Assembly (NCBI RefSeq): GCF_019204045.1
Contig: NZ_JAGSPC010000001.1
Span: 992,001 to 1,056,000 of the forward strand
Source of the DNA: Erythrobacter crassostreae
Lineage (GTDB): Bacteria; Pseudomonadota; Alphaproteobacteria; Sphingomonadales; Sphingomonadaceae
DNA: 64,000 nt
Reading direction: 5' to 3'
In this document: positions 55,241 to 63,895 of the stretch, piece by piece
How the letters are laid out: every line of letters begins with the position of its first letter
Numbering within the stretch: position 1 is the first letter of the stretch
Position numbers and translations under genes: made by a program
Notes under the pieces: generated by a model
Database searches by the model: none
Seen by the model: only the letters and a program-made list of their open reading frames with translations
What the model was told of the DNA's origin: nothing

Positions 55241-57027
55241 CTAGCCGGAAGCACTCGGCCACATGCCCCGCCCATAGAGATTGCGCGGGTCAATCGCTCG
55301 CTCGGGTGCCTGAAAACCATAGAGCTTTCGCTGCACCGCCCAATCGGTCGGCACATTGGAATTGAGCAAGACTTTCCTGTTTAGACCGGGAGGCTGTGTC
55401 CCGTCGAAGACCGCAGTCACGATGTCTGGAGCCAAATAGTTTAGGCGGATCAAACGTGCGAACTGCGCCGTGCGACAGCCATGCATCTTTGCTAGATCGT
55501 CGAGGTCAAGCTCGCGGTTCTCCTCAACGAGCCTCTGTGCTTTGCGGGCGCTGCGAATGAGATCGACAAGCTTCTTGTCAGGTGTGTCCTTGCATGAAGC
55601 CTTTCGCGGATTGATGTGGAGGGATGGCCAACGCTCAGCGGTCACTGCCCTAACGGCCACGACATGGTTGTACCGAGCATCGCTGCACGACCAGTTCGAT
55701 GGACGCCCCCGGAAACTCATCTCGCTTCTCCACTCGAGATAGCGACGTACTTCGAGCATACGAAACTCGATCGAGATTTGGTCCTCGCCGAGCTCCACAC
55801 GATGCGCGATCGCCTTGAAGAGCTCGTGCAAGTATGGCTTCTTGGTTGCCGTCAGCCGGTCGGAGGCCGCTGGCCCTTTTTCGGCCAATGTTTCCAAGTT
55901 TTCGCCGAACAGGCCTAACCCCTTGAGAGCCTTTCTGAGCTTGATACGATCGCATAAGAATTCTGCGACCGCCGCCAGCACCACCTCATCAAGCTGGTCA
56001 GCACTCGACCGATACTGTCGAAGGAACAGCTTCTGTGACCATATCGCGTTGCTAGAGACGTAAGTCTTATAATACTTGCCACGCTTCCATTTCAGGTCGA
56101 GCCGCATATGGCGCCCGAGATCGTCACAAAGCAGCCCTGCAAGGAAGTGGTCGGTATCGCGATTGTTCGGCTTTCGCTTCTTGCGCTCTTGGCAAATTAT
56201 CTGTGCCTTGTCCCAAATCTCTCGGGTAATCAGAGCCTCATGTTCGCCGGGATAGGTTGCATCATGGCCGCGGATTTCTCCGACATACATCGGATTCTGG
56301 ACGATAGCGTAGACCGTGCTGGGATTGATCGGATTGCCTCCACGCGGCTTACCGCGCGGTGAGTATTTGACCGAGCTACAATATCCTCGTTCGCGCACTG
56401 CGGTCATGACCTTTGTGTACCGCCTCGTCCGCAAGAATTCGTCGAAAATGAAACGGACAATCTGCGCCTCCGGCTCATCGATCTTGAGACCGTCAGGCGT
56501 CGCGATGTACCCGAATGGCGGTAAGCCGCCGTGCATCTTACCATGCCGCTTGCGGGTGCGGATGCTGTCGCGCACCCTTTCCGCGATAAGCTCGCGCTCG
56601 AACTGGGAGAAAGTCAGCAGCACATTGAGTATCATTCTGCCCATGCTGTCGGACGTGTCGAAAGCCTGTGAAATGGACACCAGCGCGATGTTGCGGCGGT
56701 CGAAGATCTCGATCATTCGAACGAAGTCGGCGAGACTGCGCGTCAGCCGGTCGATTTTGTAGACGACACAACATCGACCGCTCCCGCTTCGATGTCCTGC
56801 ATGAGCTGCGAGAGGGCAGGGCGATCCATTCCGCTCCCCGAATGACCGCCATCATCGTATCGGTTCGGTAGCTCGACCCAGCCCTTGTATTGCTGGCTCG
56901 TAATGTACGCGCTGCTGATTTCACGCTGCGTCACCAACGAATTGACATTGTGCTCAAGACGTTGGTTGGTGCTTTTGCGCGTGTAGATCGCGCACCGTCT
57001 GAGCGGTGCGATAGTTTCGATATCCAT
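55241..57027 (-). pseudogene. Large serine recombinase of island B, disrupted by a one-base frameshift
   Basis: The reading frame starts at ATG 57027 (preceded by GGAGGGAG on the minus strand) and encodes a catalytic resolvase start with the nucleophile Ser in CAIYTRKSTNQRLEHNVNSL. Around 56767 the frame is lost: DVV should continue as VVYKIDRLTRSLADF, and does so in another frame from 56767 on. Comparison with the intact recombinase of island A (DVVVVYKIDRLTR) fits the loss of one G. The rest (55241 to about 56767) is complete, with the recombinase domain SPRGKPRGGNPINPSTVYAI, NPMYVGEIRGHDATYPGEHE and the C-terminal WAVQRKLYGFQAPE. Sequencing error or programmed shift cannot be excluded. Confidence 0.85.
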
Positions 57028-57373
57028 GAGACTCCCTCCGACAATTTTTCGAACGCTCGAGCCGTTTCGATAGACGGGGAAGACGATAAAAGCGGATCCG
57101 GAAAATTATTTAGCCGAACGAAGACCAAGAGCGTGGCTGTCTCGATCACTTTTTGACCGATCGACCTTCAACTTTGCACCTCAATCGATTGCCAGAATAG
57201 GCAGATCTGCTTTTTCCTTTGTCTGATCCACACGCGGACTGTTCGCTTCCGGCCCACCTCGAGCCGCTGTCGAATGACGGAATTTGGGGGTGGGAGCGGA
57301 CGTTTCACGAACTATTTGTTGCGCAAATGCTCAGTTTCCACCCAGCGGCCTCGTGGTTAGGCAAAGACGCACA
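57028..57373. other. Gene-free stretch with decayed repeats
   Basis: No supported gene. It holds a degenerate dispersed-repeat copy at 57245-57257 and an inverted relative (GTGGGAGCGGACGTTT at 57290-57305). TGTTGCGCAA followed by ATGCT at 57317-57331 repeats part of the palindrome block at 52303. It separates the recombinase remnant from the histidine kinase gene. Confidence 0.5.
57245..57257 (+). repeat. Dispersed repeat, variant copy (GCTTCCGGCCCAC)
   Basis: It differs by one base from the core at 52103 and 63667. An inverted relative follows at 57290-57305, so this locus may once have been a palindromic repeat unit. It lies 5' of the frameshifted recombinase gene. Confidence 0.45.
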
Positions 57374-59248
57374 TCAAGCCTCCCGGCGGTATGGAAGCCA
57401 AAGCGTAATGCGCGTGCCATAGCCAACGCGGCTTTCCTGTTCCATTGCGCCTCGTAATGCTTCGGCACGAGCCTGTATATTTATCAGACCCTTACCTTGA
57501 GATCCGATGTCTGCCTCATAGCCGATGCCATCATCTACGATATGCGCTTCCACTCCTTTGATGTCACCGCGTTTTGCTTCTTTGCATCCAATGCTGATCA
57601 CGCTGGCGCCAGAGTGGGTTAGAACATTGCTAATTGCCTCTTGGAAAACTCTGAGCACGTGCAGCGCATTCGTCGCGTCAAGCCATGGGAGGTTATCGCA
57701 TGACTCAACCTCCCATTTGCACGCGATCCCTGCGGCCTTCAAATCACCAGCCATCCGGTGGCGCAAATTGCCGATCAAAGCGACAATGTCCCCTTCGACC
57801 GGCTCTAGGGAGTCCACAGTCAGTTTAAGGTCATTCAACGCGCCGCTGAGCGTCTTAATCGTGCTTTCGGGCATGTTTTGCTGCCGCGCGACAGCCAGAG
57901 CGGTTACCAGGTTTGAGCCAATCCCATCGTGCATCTCTTGCATCAAGCGGCCATGTTCGCTGGAGATCGCCTGCTCGACCCGCAATTGCTGGCGCGCTTC
58001 TTCGCTTTCGGCAAGCTCAGCCTTTGTCTCTGCGATCCGCCTCTCAAGCACCGTCTTGGCGTTTTCCGAGCTGTTAAATGCATCTAGCGCGCGTTTGCCG
58101 AAGGAGAGGAGAAACGCGAATGTGTAGAGGAACGGCATGAAAACGCTGATGTAGATTGCGCCGCCTGAACCGCCAAACCGGAACGCTGCGTAAATATCGA
58201 TAAGCGCAAAGATCGGTGTTGCCGCCATTGCTAAACCCAGCGCGCCATATTCTAAATCACGGTGCCTGAACAAACTTACGACACCAACGCCCGCCATAAA
58301 AAGCGATAGGACGAGCGACCAGACGTAAAACACCGTCCACTCCCATCCCAAGGCCTTTTGCAAGACAGAAATCACCAGCGCCACTGCGAGCGAGCCAAGC
58401 ACAATTTGATGGGTGTATCGAAGCCGAATAAAATAGAAATAGAACGCCATGGTCGACCATGAACCATACAGAGAGGCGTTCTCTGAAATGTCCGAGAACA
58501 GCTGCAGATTAAATGGAATATCTGCAGCGAAGAAATGGAAATAGCGCGCAAACCAAAAGAAGGTCGATAGAGCGAGGAACAAGAGTTCAATCTCGTGCCG
58601 CCGTTTCAACCAGAACAAAAACACCAACATGCCCAGCAAAAGCATGGTGTAATTGACGATTTGGGGCGCCGTGATGCGCCAGAACAATTGCGAGCTGTAA
58701 TAAGATTGAACGGCGCTGCTTTCACCGATCAAAACACGCCCCACGCCAACCGACCCTTGAGAGACAGCGCGAATTTCAATGGTGTTTGCACCATCTTGAA
58801 AAACGCGGGGTGCAAGAGCGACAAGATAGGGGCGGTTCCAAGAGAGCTTCTTGTCGCTCACACTGGCAAAATTGCGGAAGACTTCAGCGCCATTGACCAA
58901 AACCACAAACTGATCGCGGGTGCTGATTGTATAAAGCGCTAATGGGCCTTCTGGCAGAGCATCGCGCTCTATGGAAAAGCGGCCTGTCACCGAATGATAA
59001 TCGCCGAAGGTCCAGCCTTCATAGTTGATCTGATACACTTTGGGACTGGAGCCGGGTTCAAATCCATCGGCAGGCGGGGTCGCACCATCGGCCAAGCTGT
59101 ACTCGCCTTCGGTGAATTCCAAGATCACCCCTTCGGCCTTTTTAAGCTGTGTCAGCTCGCTCAAAGTGCCCGATTGGGCCAAGCCAACCGACGGCGGGAT
59201 TGCTAGCATCAAGAGGCACATTGCCAAGAATCGGATCAACACGGTCAA
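57374..59248 (-). CDS. Sensor histidine kinase with 7TMR-DISM-like input domain
   Basis: A 624-residue membrane sensor. A signal peptide (LAMCLLMLAIPPSVGLAQ) precedes a beta-rich extracellular domain (about 30-185) with GRFSIERDALPEGPLALYTI and LVALAPRVFQDGANTIEIRA of the 7TMR-DISM sugar-binding-like type. Seven hydrophobic segments lie between about 190 and 395. A coiled coil and a HisKA_3 dimerisation/phosphoacceptor helix follow (RLMQEMHDGIGSNLVTALAV, His in EMHDGIG), then an HATPase_c domain with RVFQEAISNVLTHSGASVIS (N-box) and VDDGIGYEADIGSQGKGLIN (G-boxes). The start TTG at 59248 is uncertain; ATG at 59221 is an alternative. It is 12 bases downstream of its response regulator gene. Confidence 0.88.
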   Translation of the reverse strand: MTVLIRFLAMCLLMLAIPPSVGLAQSGTLSELTQLKKAEGVILEFTEGEYSLADGATPPADGFEPGSSPKVYQINYEGWTFGDYHSVTGRFSIERDALPEGPLALYTISTRDQFVVLVNGAEVFRNFASVSDKKLSWNRPYLVALAPRVFQDGANTIEIRAVSQGSVGVGRVLIGESSAVQSYYSSQLFWRITAPQIVNYTMLLLGMLVFLFWLKRRHEIELLFLALSTFFWFARYFHFFAADIPFNLQLFSDISENASLYGSWSTMAFYFYFIRLRYTHQIVLGSLAVALVISVLQKALGWEWTVFYVWSLVLSLFMAGVGVVSLFRHRDLEYGALGLAMAATPIFALIDIYAAFRFGGSGGAIYISVFMPFLYTFAFLLSFGKRALDAFNSSENAKTVLERRIAETKAELAESEEARQQLRVEQAISSEHGRLMQEMHDGIGSNLVTALAVARQQNMPESTIKTLSGALNDLKLTVDSLEPVEGDIVALIGNLRHRMAGDLKAAGIACKWEVESCDNLPWLDATNALHVLRVFQEAISNVLTHSGASVISIGCKEAKRGDIKGVEAHIVDDGIGYEADIGSQGKGLINIQARAEALRGAMEQESRVGYGTRITLWLPYRREA

Positions 59249-59260
59249 ATTGCGAAGCGA

Positions 59261-59926
59261 TCAGCGCGATAGCAGGCCGTGCGAGGAGGCTTCAAACAAG
59301 GCTTCGGCGCGGCTGTTCACTTCGAGTTTACGGTAGATATTCTTGACATGGGTCGCGACAGTATTGGGCGAAATATCCATAATCTCTGCGCACTCCGCAT
59401 TGGAAAACCCGCGCGAAATCATGTTGAGCACCTCGTATTCGCGGGTTGATAATTGTGGTCTCTCCAGACCGCTTCCAGCCCCGCTTGGCGCAGAAGCACC
59501 CTCAGCACTCTGCCGTATTTGGCCTAGCAATTGGCGCGCGATGATCGGACTAATGGGAGAGCCACCCTCACGGATATTGCGAATGGCTTCGATGCATTCC
59601 TCAATCCGTTCGTCTTTTAGCAGATAGCCGCGCGCGCCCGCTTGGATTGCGGCCAGCACTTTATTCTGATTAGCGAAAACGGTGATGACGAGGATATCGG
59701 TGTCACGCCCGAAAGCGACTTCTTGTTGGATCAGGTCAATACCGCTGCCATCCGGAAGGCCTAAGTCGCACAAGAGAACATGATACCCGCCAGCGGCAAT
59801 CATGGGCGTCGCATCGGCCACATTGCCTGCCTGACCTACGATGGTCATCCCATCGGATTGCTCTATCTGGTCAGCGATCAGGCCGCGCATCACGGGGTCA
59901 TCTTCGACAATCGCAACGCGAATCAT
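59261..59926 (-). CDS. LuxR/NarL-type response regulator
   Basis: A 221-residue two-component regulator. The receiver domain (1-120) has acidic residues in IVEDDPVMRG, the phosphoacceptor Asp in VLLCDLGLPDGSG and the Lys in GYLLKDERIEE. The C-terminal HTH_LUXR is LSTREYEVLNMISRGFSNAE followed by CAEIMDISPNTVATHVKNIY. It is transcribed with, and just before, the histidine kinase. A GTG at 59932 is an alternative start, two codons upstream. Divergent from the lectin-like gene, with a near-perfect palindrome between them that may be its site. Confidence 0.93.
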   Translation of the reverse strand: MIRVAIVEDDPVMRGLIADQIEQSDGMTIVGQAGNVADATPMIAAGGYHVLLCDLGLPDGSGIDLIQQEVAFGRDTDILVITVFANQNKVLAAIQAGARGYLLKDERIEECIEAIRNIREGGSPISPIIARQLLGQIRQSAEGASAPSGAGSGLERPQLSTREYEVLNMISRGFSNAECAEIMDISPNTVATHVKNIYRKLEVNSRAEALFEASSHGLLSR

Positions 59927-59979
59927 GGTCACATCAATCCTTGTGGCTGTCGACCATAACTACACGGGCAAAGCCCCGG

Positions 59980-60005
59980 GCGCATCACCTGATCGGGTGA
60001 TGCGC
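59980..60005. promoter_or_regulatory. 26-bp near-perfect palindrome between the two-component operon and the lectin-like genes
   Basis: GCGCATCACC and GGTGATGCGC are exact reverse complements around a six-base centre (TGATCG, itself containing GATC). It lies 54 bases upstream of the response regulator start and 57 bases upstream of the GTG of the lectin-like gene, in the only intergenic region of this divergent locus. Such a dyad suits a dimeric LuxR-type regulator; alternatively it is a transcribed hairpin in a leader. Confidence 0.65.
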
Positions 60006-60061
60006 GCAAATCGTAGATTGTGGCAAAAGTCCGCTGAGTAAATCTTGCTGGAGGATGCCGC

Positions 60062-61753
60062 GTGATCGCTAACGCAAACTATAAACACACCAACGTAAAG
60101 CCTGCGCGAAAGAGGCGTGTTTTGGCTCGCCCCCTCTTGGCGATGGCGCTCACGAGTTCCTGTATCATGGGCGCAGCGCCCATTTTCGAGGCGCCCGCCG
60201 CCGCTCAAAGCGACGTGCAGCGGATGAACGAATTGGCTCGGCCCTATGGCTCAGCGGGCGGCACATACACTTTGATCACCATCCCGCCTGATGCCGACAT
60301 CATTGGTATGCGGGTGTACGCAGATGAAGATTCGTTAGACCGGCGAATTTACGGTGTGAAACTGCGCTATCAAACGGAGGATGGCGCGGCATATTGGACA
60401 CCCACCATGGGTTCGGCGGAGGGCAAGAGGTTTGAATTCACGCCGCGCGCTGGTGAACGGGTCAATCGGATGACGGTTTGGACGCGGCGCAACGGCGCGC
60501 TTGCAGGTGTGCATTTGGGCACCAATGCCAATGCCTATGGTGTTTTTGCCAGAAGGTTTGACGGCAAGCGGACCATTGCTGTTGGACGCGGGCGCGAATT
60601 TGGCGGCCTCACCGCGCGCACAGATGGCCGATTTGTGCTCGCATTGGGTCTTATCGCTTTTGACCCGGATTATCCCGAAGACAACTTGGCTTGGGCAAGC
60701 AATCCGCCGCGCGGCTATGGTGACAATCGCCCACAAACCGCCGATGTTGATCCGCGTGCACCGTGGGAGACGAACCCTCGCCCACGGACCGCGCAAAACA
60801 CGCCGCCTCGTGCGCCTGTAGTAAAGCCACCCATCTCGCGGCCACCAACAGTGGTCAACACGCCGCCGCCTGCGCCGCCCGCCAATACCCGGCCCTTTGG
60901 CGAGACGGTTGATGTTGCAGAACTTGTGCGGATCGTAAATCGTTGGAAGCCCGATCAAAGGATCGACACGCCAGACGCAATCCAAGTCATCACCAGAGCT
61001 GCGCCTGATGGATATTGGGGCGCGCAGTGGATTTTCGAAACCGTTGATATCGGCGGCGCATTTGCAATTCGCAATCGCTGGAACGGACAATATCTAGTCA
61101 ACAAAAATGGGCGCGGGCCAGTTGAGCTAGCAACCGTGGACGTCAGCCCTGACAGCAATGATCCGTTATTGAAAAAAGCCGCTTGGACATTCAGGCGGAT
61201 CAATGGAGAGAGTGGTACTTTTATCCATCTCATCAGCGCCTACAACGAGGCCAAATTGCATATCCAGAACGGCGTTTTGGAAGCGAGTGGCATTCAAAAA
61301 AACTGGTGGTCAGCGCAGTGGGACGTGCAAAATCTTGATGGGAAATCAATAATCCCCTCTGAACCTGATCAAGCCCAAAACGGCTCAGGTGGGGGTTCAG
61401 GAAGCGGCGATCCGCAGCCAGAAGTGCCAGCAAGCCAGCCACCTATCCCTCTCACCATCGTCCATAAAGGCGCATTTTTGGTCGATATGCGGGTGACATT
61501 TACCGAGCCCGGTAAGTTACCTGCGCAGATCCTAAATGAATCTAGGATCGCGGTTGGAAACAACCAACAGGTGCAAATCCCCTACGCGGCGCGCAGCAAC
61601 GTTAAGGTCCAAATCAGCGCAGAGGGCGTCACGCGCAAGTTTTCGCTCATCAACAAGACGATCTCGCTCGATAATGGCGCGTGCATCCTGATTACCGGTA
61701 CCATCGTCACGCGCGAGGCAAAGCAAATGACGCTTGAGCAGTGCACTGGGTAA
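60062..61753 (+). CDS. Exported lectin-like protein (jacalin-like plus beta-trefoil-like domains)
   Basis: A 563-residue secreted protein. It starts at GTG 60062 with GGAGG at 60050-60054. A long signal peptide with a basic n-region ends near APAAAQS (residue 50). Residues about 60-205 look jacalin-like: GGTYTLITIPPDADIIGMRV, GVKLRYQTEDG, FEFTPRAGERVNRMTVWTRR, GVHLGTNANAYGVFARR. A Pro-rich linker follows (about 225-285). Residues about 300-440 have beta-trefoil-like repeats with NRWNGQYLVNKNG and LHIQNGVLEASGIQKNWWSA, the same repeat as in the downstream protein. The last about 110 residues form another beta-rich domain. Domain names are pattern-based inference. Confidence 0.6.
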   Translation: MIANANYKHTNVKPARKRRVLARPLLAMALTSSCIMGAAPIFEAPAAAQSDVQRMNELARPYGSAGGTYTLITIPPDADIIGMRVYADEDSLDRRIYGVKLRYQTEDGAAYWTPTMGSAEGKRFEFTPRAGERVNRMTVWTRRNGALAGVHLGTNANAYGVFARRFDGKRTIAVGRGREFGGLTARTDGRFVLALGLIAFDPDYPEDNLAWASNPPRGYGDNRPQTADVDPRAPWETNPRPRTAQNTPPRAPVVKPPISRPPTVVNTPPPAPPANTRPFGETVDVAELVRIVNRWKPDQRIDTPDAIQVITRAAPDGYWGAQWIFETVDIGGAFAIRNRWNGQYLVNKNGRGPVELATVDVSPDSNDPLLKKAAWTFRRINGESGTFIHLISAYNEAKLHIQNGVLEASGIQKNWWSAQWDVQNLDGKSIIPSEPDQAQNGSGGGSGSGDPQPEVPASQPPIPLTIVHKGAFLVDMRVTFTEPGKLPAQILNESRIAVGNNQQVQIPYAARSNVKVQISAEGVTRKFSLINKTISLDNGACILITGTIVTREAKQMTLEQCTG

Positions 61754-61863
61754 CGAGGGTGCTTTGCCGTTCTGGCCAACAACGCGCCCTCACCACTCCC
61801 GCGCCACCCCCTCACAAGGGTCAACGTCACTTCTGGCCGCAACCCACAACGAAAGACGAACTG

Positions 61864-63360
61864 ATGGACAATTTCGTTCTTACAAAATTCATCCGGATGC
61901 TTGTGCTGCCTGCACTGGCTTTCGCCTTCCTATTAAGCGGCACCGCAAATGCGCAAAGCAACACGCGCATCGAAAACCGCTGGCAGCGTGATTACATCCA
62001 CAATCAATATGGAGCACCAGAGGCAGGGGCGATTTTGCCCAATTGGGCAAGCGCCAAATGGAAGGTTGAGACAGCGGGCGGCGGACAATATTTTCGCTTT
62101 AAGAGCGCCTACACCGGCGCCTATCTGCATAACCAAAACGGCAAACTCGAACTGGGTCCAATACAGCCCGGATGGTGGAGCGCCATGTGGCAGGCAGAAG
62201 AGGCAGGCGGCGGCTTCGTCCGGTTTAAGAATAGGTGGAAGAGCACCTATCTCTACATGGAAAGTGATGGCACCCTAACCGCAGGCGCCATTCCCGAGCC
62301 CAATTACCTGCCCGCGCAATGGCGACTGACCGACAGCTGGGACCCGATCAACAATCTCAAATTGAGCGGCCTTGAACAGCAATGTTTTGATACGATCGAC
62401 GGCCTGGTCCCATCTGGGCGAGCCCCTGCAATTTTTGCAGCGAGCATGGAAAGCTTTGCTGCGGCAAGAGGAAATGGTCCTCTTCTGTCTCTGCCGCGTT
62501 GGCTAACCTTGGAAGAGATGCAGGAATTTCGGACTGAATGGCGACAGCAATGGGCGTCCCATACCAACTTAAACTGGAATAGGAATTTCCAGAAACGCGA
62601 AGAGGTGAAACGATATTGCGCGACTGGTTGGTTGCAACATGCTTATCAAATTCCGGGCCGCGTTTATTGTTTCGCACGCGACGCGATCCCCTCTCGCCGC
62701 GACGATTGCATGAGCGCATTCAACGATCCGAGAATTGAGAAGGCCAAGGATCAGGAAACCGTTCGCAAAACCGAAGAAAGAAAGCGCTTGGCGAATGAAG
62801 CGCTCAAGACGATCCGCAACCCGCAATTGTCGGATTGGACGCGACCTTGCACAGGGACCTCGGTTTTGAAGCATTTGGGTTCCGATCGCCGGATCACTTT
62901 GGAAAACAAATCGGCACAGACGCTGTACGTCAGTGTTATCGGCTTTAGCACCAACCGCCTGAACAAAGCCTCACTTCCCAAACAGCGTTACCGGGTGATT
63001 GCCCCCGGAGGTAGGCAGACCATCGAGTTGAAGGCTCCCTATAGCCGCGAATACACGTACACTTACAGCGATGTTCTTGTGTACGATGACGAGACCAAAG
63101 CGTCGCGCGGCAACACTTTGAATTGGTTTCGGCAAACCATGGTCGGATTGCGAGATTTTGCTCAGGCCCAGCAATCAGACGTCTCCAGCGCAATCCAGAA
63201 GGCGGTTAGGGACAAACTACTGAACGGTCGCACACCGCCAACACCAACGCTTGAGAGAGTTGTCGATGCAGGGATTGTCGGCGCGGCAGGGTTTTGTTCT
63301 GGCACAACCTACGAGCTGTGGGGCTCACAAGCGCCACTGTGGGTGAAGAGCGCGCTTTAG
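61864..63360 (+). CDS. Exported protein with N-terminal three-repeat (beta-trefoil-like) domain
   Basis: A 498-residue secreted protein. A signal peptide (about 1-32) ends in GTANAQS. Three repeats of about 42-45 residues follow: IENRWQRDYIHNQYGAPEAG, FKSAYTGAYLHNQNGKLELG and FKNRWKSTYLYMESDGTLTA, each ending in a 'W-x-SA-x-W' or 'PAQW' strand. That is the threefold layout of a beta-trefoil lectin. The C-terminal about 350 residues are not recognised (five Cys, including VKRYCATGW and CFARDAIPSRRDDCMSAF) and include a fibronectin-like beta segment (TLENKSAQTLYVSVIGF). ATG at 61864, not the upstream frame opening at 61741. It lies 110 bases after the lectin-like gene and ends before a strong terminator. 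Confidence 0.6.
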   Translation: MDNFVLTKFIRMLVLPALAFAFLLSGTANAQSNTRIENRWQRDYIHNQYGAPEAGAILPNWASAKWKVETAGGGQYFRFKSAYTGAYLHNQNGKLELGPIQPGWWSAMWQAEEAGGGFVRFKNRWKSTYLYMESDGTLTAGAIPEPNYLPAQWRLTDSWDPINNLKLSGLEQQCFDTIDGLVPSGRAPAIFAASMESFAAARGNGPLLSLPRWLTLEEMQEFRTEWRQQWASHTNLNWNRNFQKREEVKRYCATGWLQHAYQIPGRVYCFARDAIPSRRDDCMSAFNDPRIEKAKDQETVRKTEERKRLANEALKTIRNPQLSDWTRPCTGTSVLKHLGSDRRITLENKSAQTLYVSVIGFSTNRLNKASLPKQRYRVIAPGGRQTIELKAPYSREYTYTYSDVLVYDDETKASRGNTLNWFRQTMVGLRDFAQAQQSDVSSAIQKAVRDKLLNGRTPPTPTLERVVDAGIVGAAGFCSGTTYELWGSQAPLWVKSAL

Positions 63361-63424
63361 AAGCCAACTGTTCCTGCGTGCAACGGCTTTGCTGGAAGCT
63401 GGCTGCAAGTCTGAAGAGAGAACC

Positions 63425-63477
63425 AAAAAGACCGGTGCCGCACAGTGTTTTTAAAGCACGATGGCATCGGTCTTTTT
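63425..63477 (+). terminator. Rho-independent terminator after the trefoil-repeat gene
   Basis: AAAAAGACCGGTGCC (63425-63439) pairs with GGCATCGGTCTTTTT (63463-63477) over 15 bp with a single G-U pair; the loop is 23 bases. The stem ends in TTTTT on the plus strand. It is 65 bases after the trefoil-repeat gene stop and closes that operon. Confidence 0.8.
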
Positions 63478-63766
63478 GAAGAATGTCGAAAATCGCTTCC
63501 GATGTCTGATTGTGGGTCGGTTGCGGAATGTCTGCTTTCACAGGTATCCTCGAGAAAGCGGACAGTCAGCCAACATCCCCAATATCGACCATCGATTGAT
63601 CGACTCCACTGGCCCGATTGCCGAAGGACCGCTTTACAGCGCTCAGCTCATGAAGCCTGACAGTCCGCTTTCGGCCCACGTTGAGCTATCGCTCCGCGTC
63701 TGGGAGTGGATTGTAGTCGGATTCTGCAGTCTAGGCTTTGAATGCGCTCCTTAGATGCGTTTATAG
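63478..63766. other. Decayed repeat region without genes
   Basis: Overlapping short open frames here have no ribosome sites, no family resemblance and no coding-like periodicity, and they fall within repeat-type sequence. An inverted relative of the dispersed repeat (AGAAAGCGGACAGTCAGCC near 63552-63570) faces the direct copy at 63667. The stretch separates the terminator from an IS transposase remnant. Confidence 0.5.
63667..63679 (+). repeat. Dispersed repeat, core GCTTTCGGCCCAC (copy 2)
   Basis: It is identical to the core at 52103-52115, also following a GAC and followed by an AG-rich tail (GTTGAGC). An inverted relative lies about 100 bases upstream. It is within the gene-free right edge. 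Confidence 0.5.
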
Positions 63767-63895
63767 AATGCTTTCGAGGCGGCGGATACAGATGCCTACT
63801 TCGGCAGGGCTGAGGCCATCATCAAACAGCGAGAAAGGACCAAACGAAAGACAATCGAGCATAGGCGCTTGCAACACCGCAAGCTAGCCACCTAA
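63767..63895 (+). pseudogene. 3' remnant of an IS3/IS481-type transposase (integrase core)
   Basis: After an in-frame TAG at 63764, the frame from 63767 ends with DAYFGRAEAIIKQRERTKRK followed by TIEHRRLQHRKLAT and a stop at 63893-63895. That is the typical C-terminus of IS3/IS481-like DDE transposases ('ADVYFGR...I...R...KR.TI..RRLQHRK'). Nothing of the catalytic part precedes it, so only the last about 35 residues survive. The exact IS family and its ends are not determinable here. Confidence 0.7.

Larger units (their letters stand above)
54113..57373. mobile_element. Genomic island B with frameshifted serine recombinase (approximate limits)
   Basis: The segment from the junction inside the pckA N-terminus to the histidine kinase gene holds a glycine-zipper membrane protein gene, the foreign 5' part of the pckA frame and a large serine recombinase broken by a frameshift. 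Two variants of the dispersed repeat (55226, 57245) lie either side of the recombinase gene. Attachment sites are not resolved. Confidence 0.5.

Noticed and set aside
57219..57422. A 67-codon plus-strand frame
   Set aside because: It lies in the dispersed repeat and runs into the antisense of the histidine kinase gene; such frames are by-products of the repeat sequence.
63445..63754. Two overlapping plus-strand frames of 71 and 97 codons
   Set aside because: They cross the terminator hairpin and the repeat copies and have no ribosome site; the amino-acid pattern is that of repeat-derived spurious proteins.
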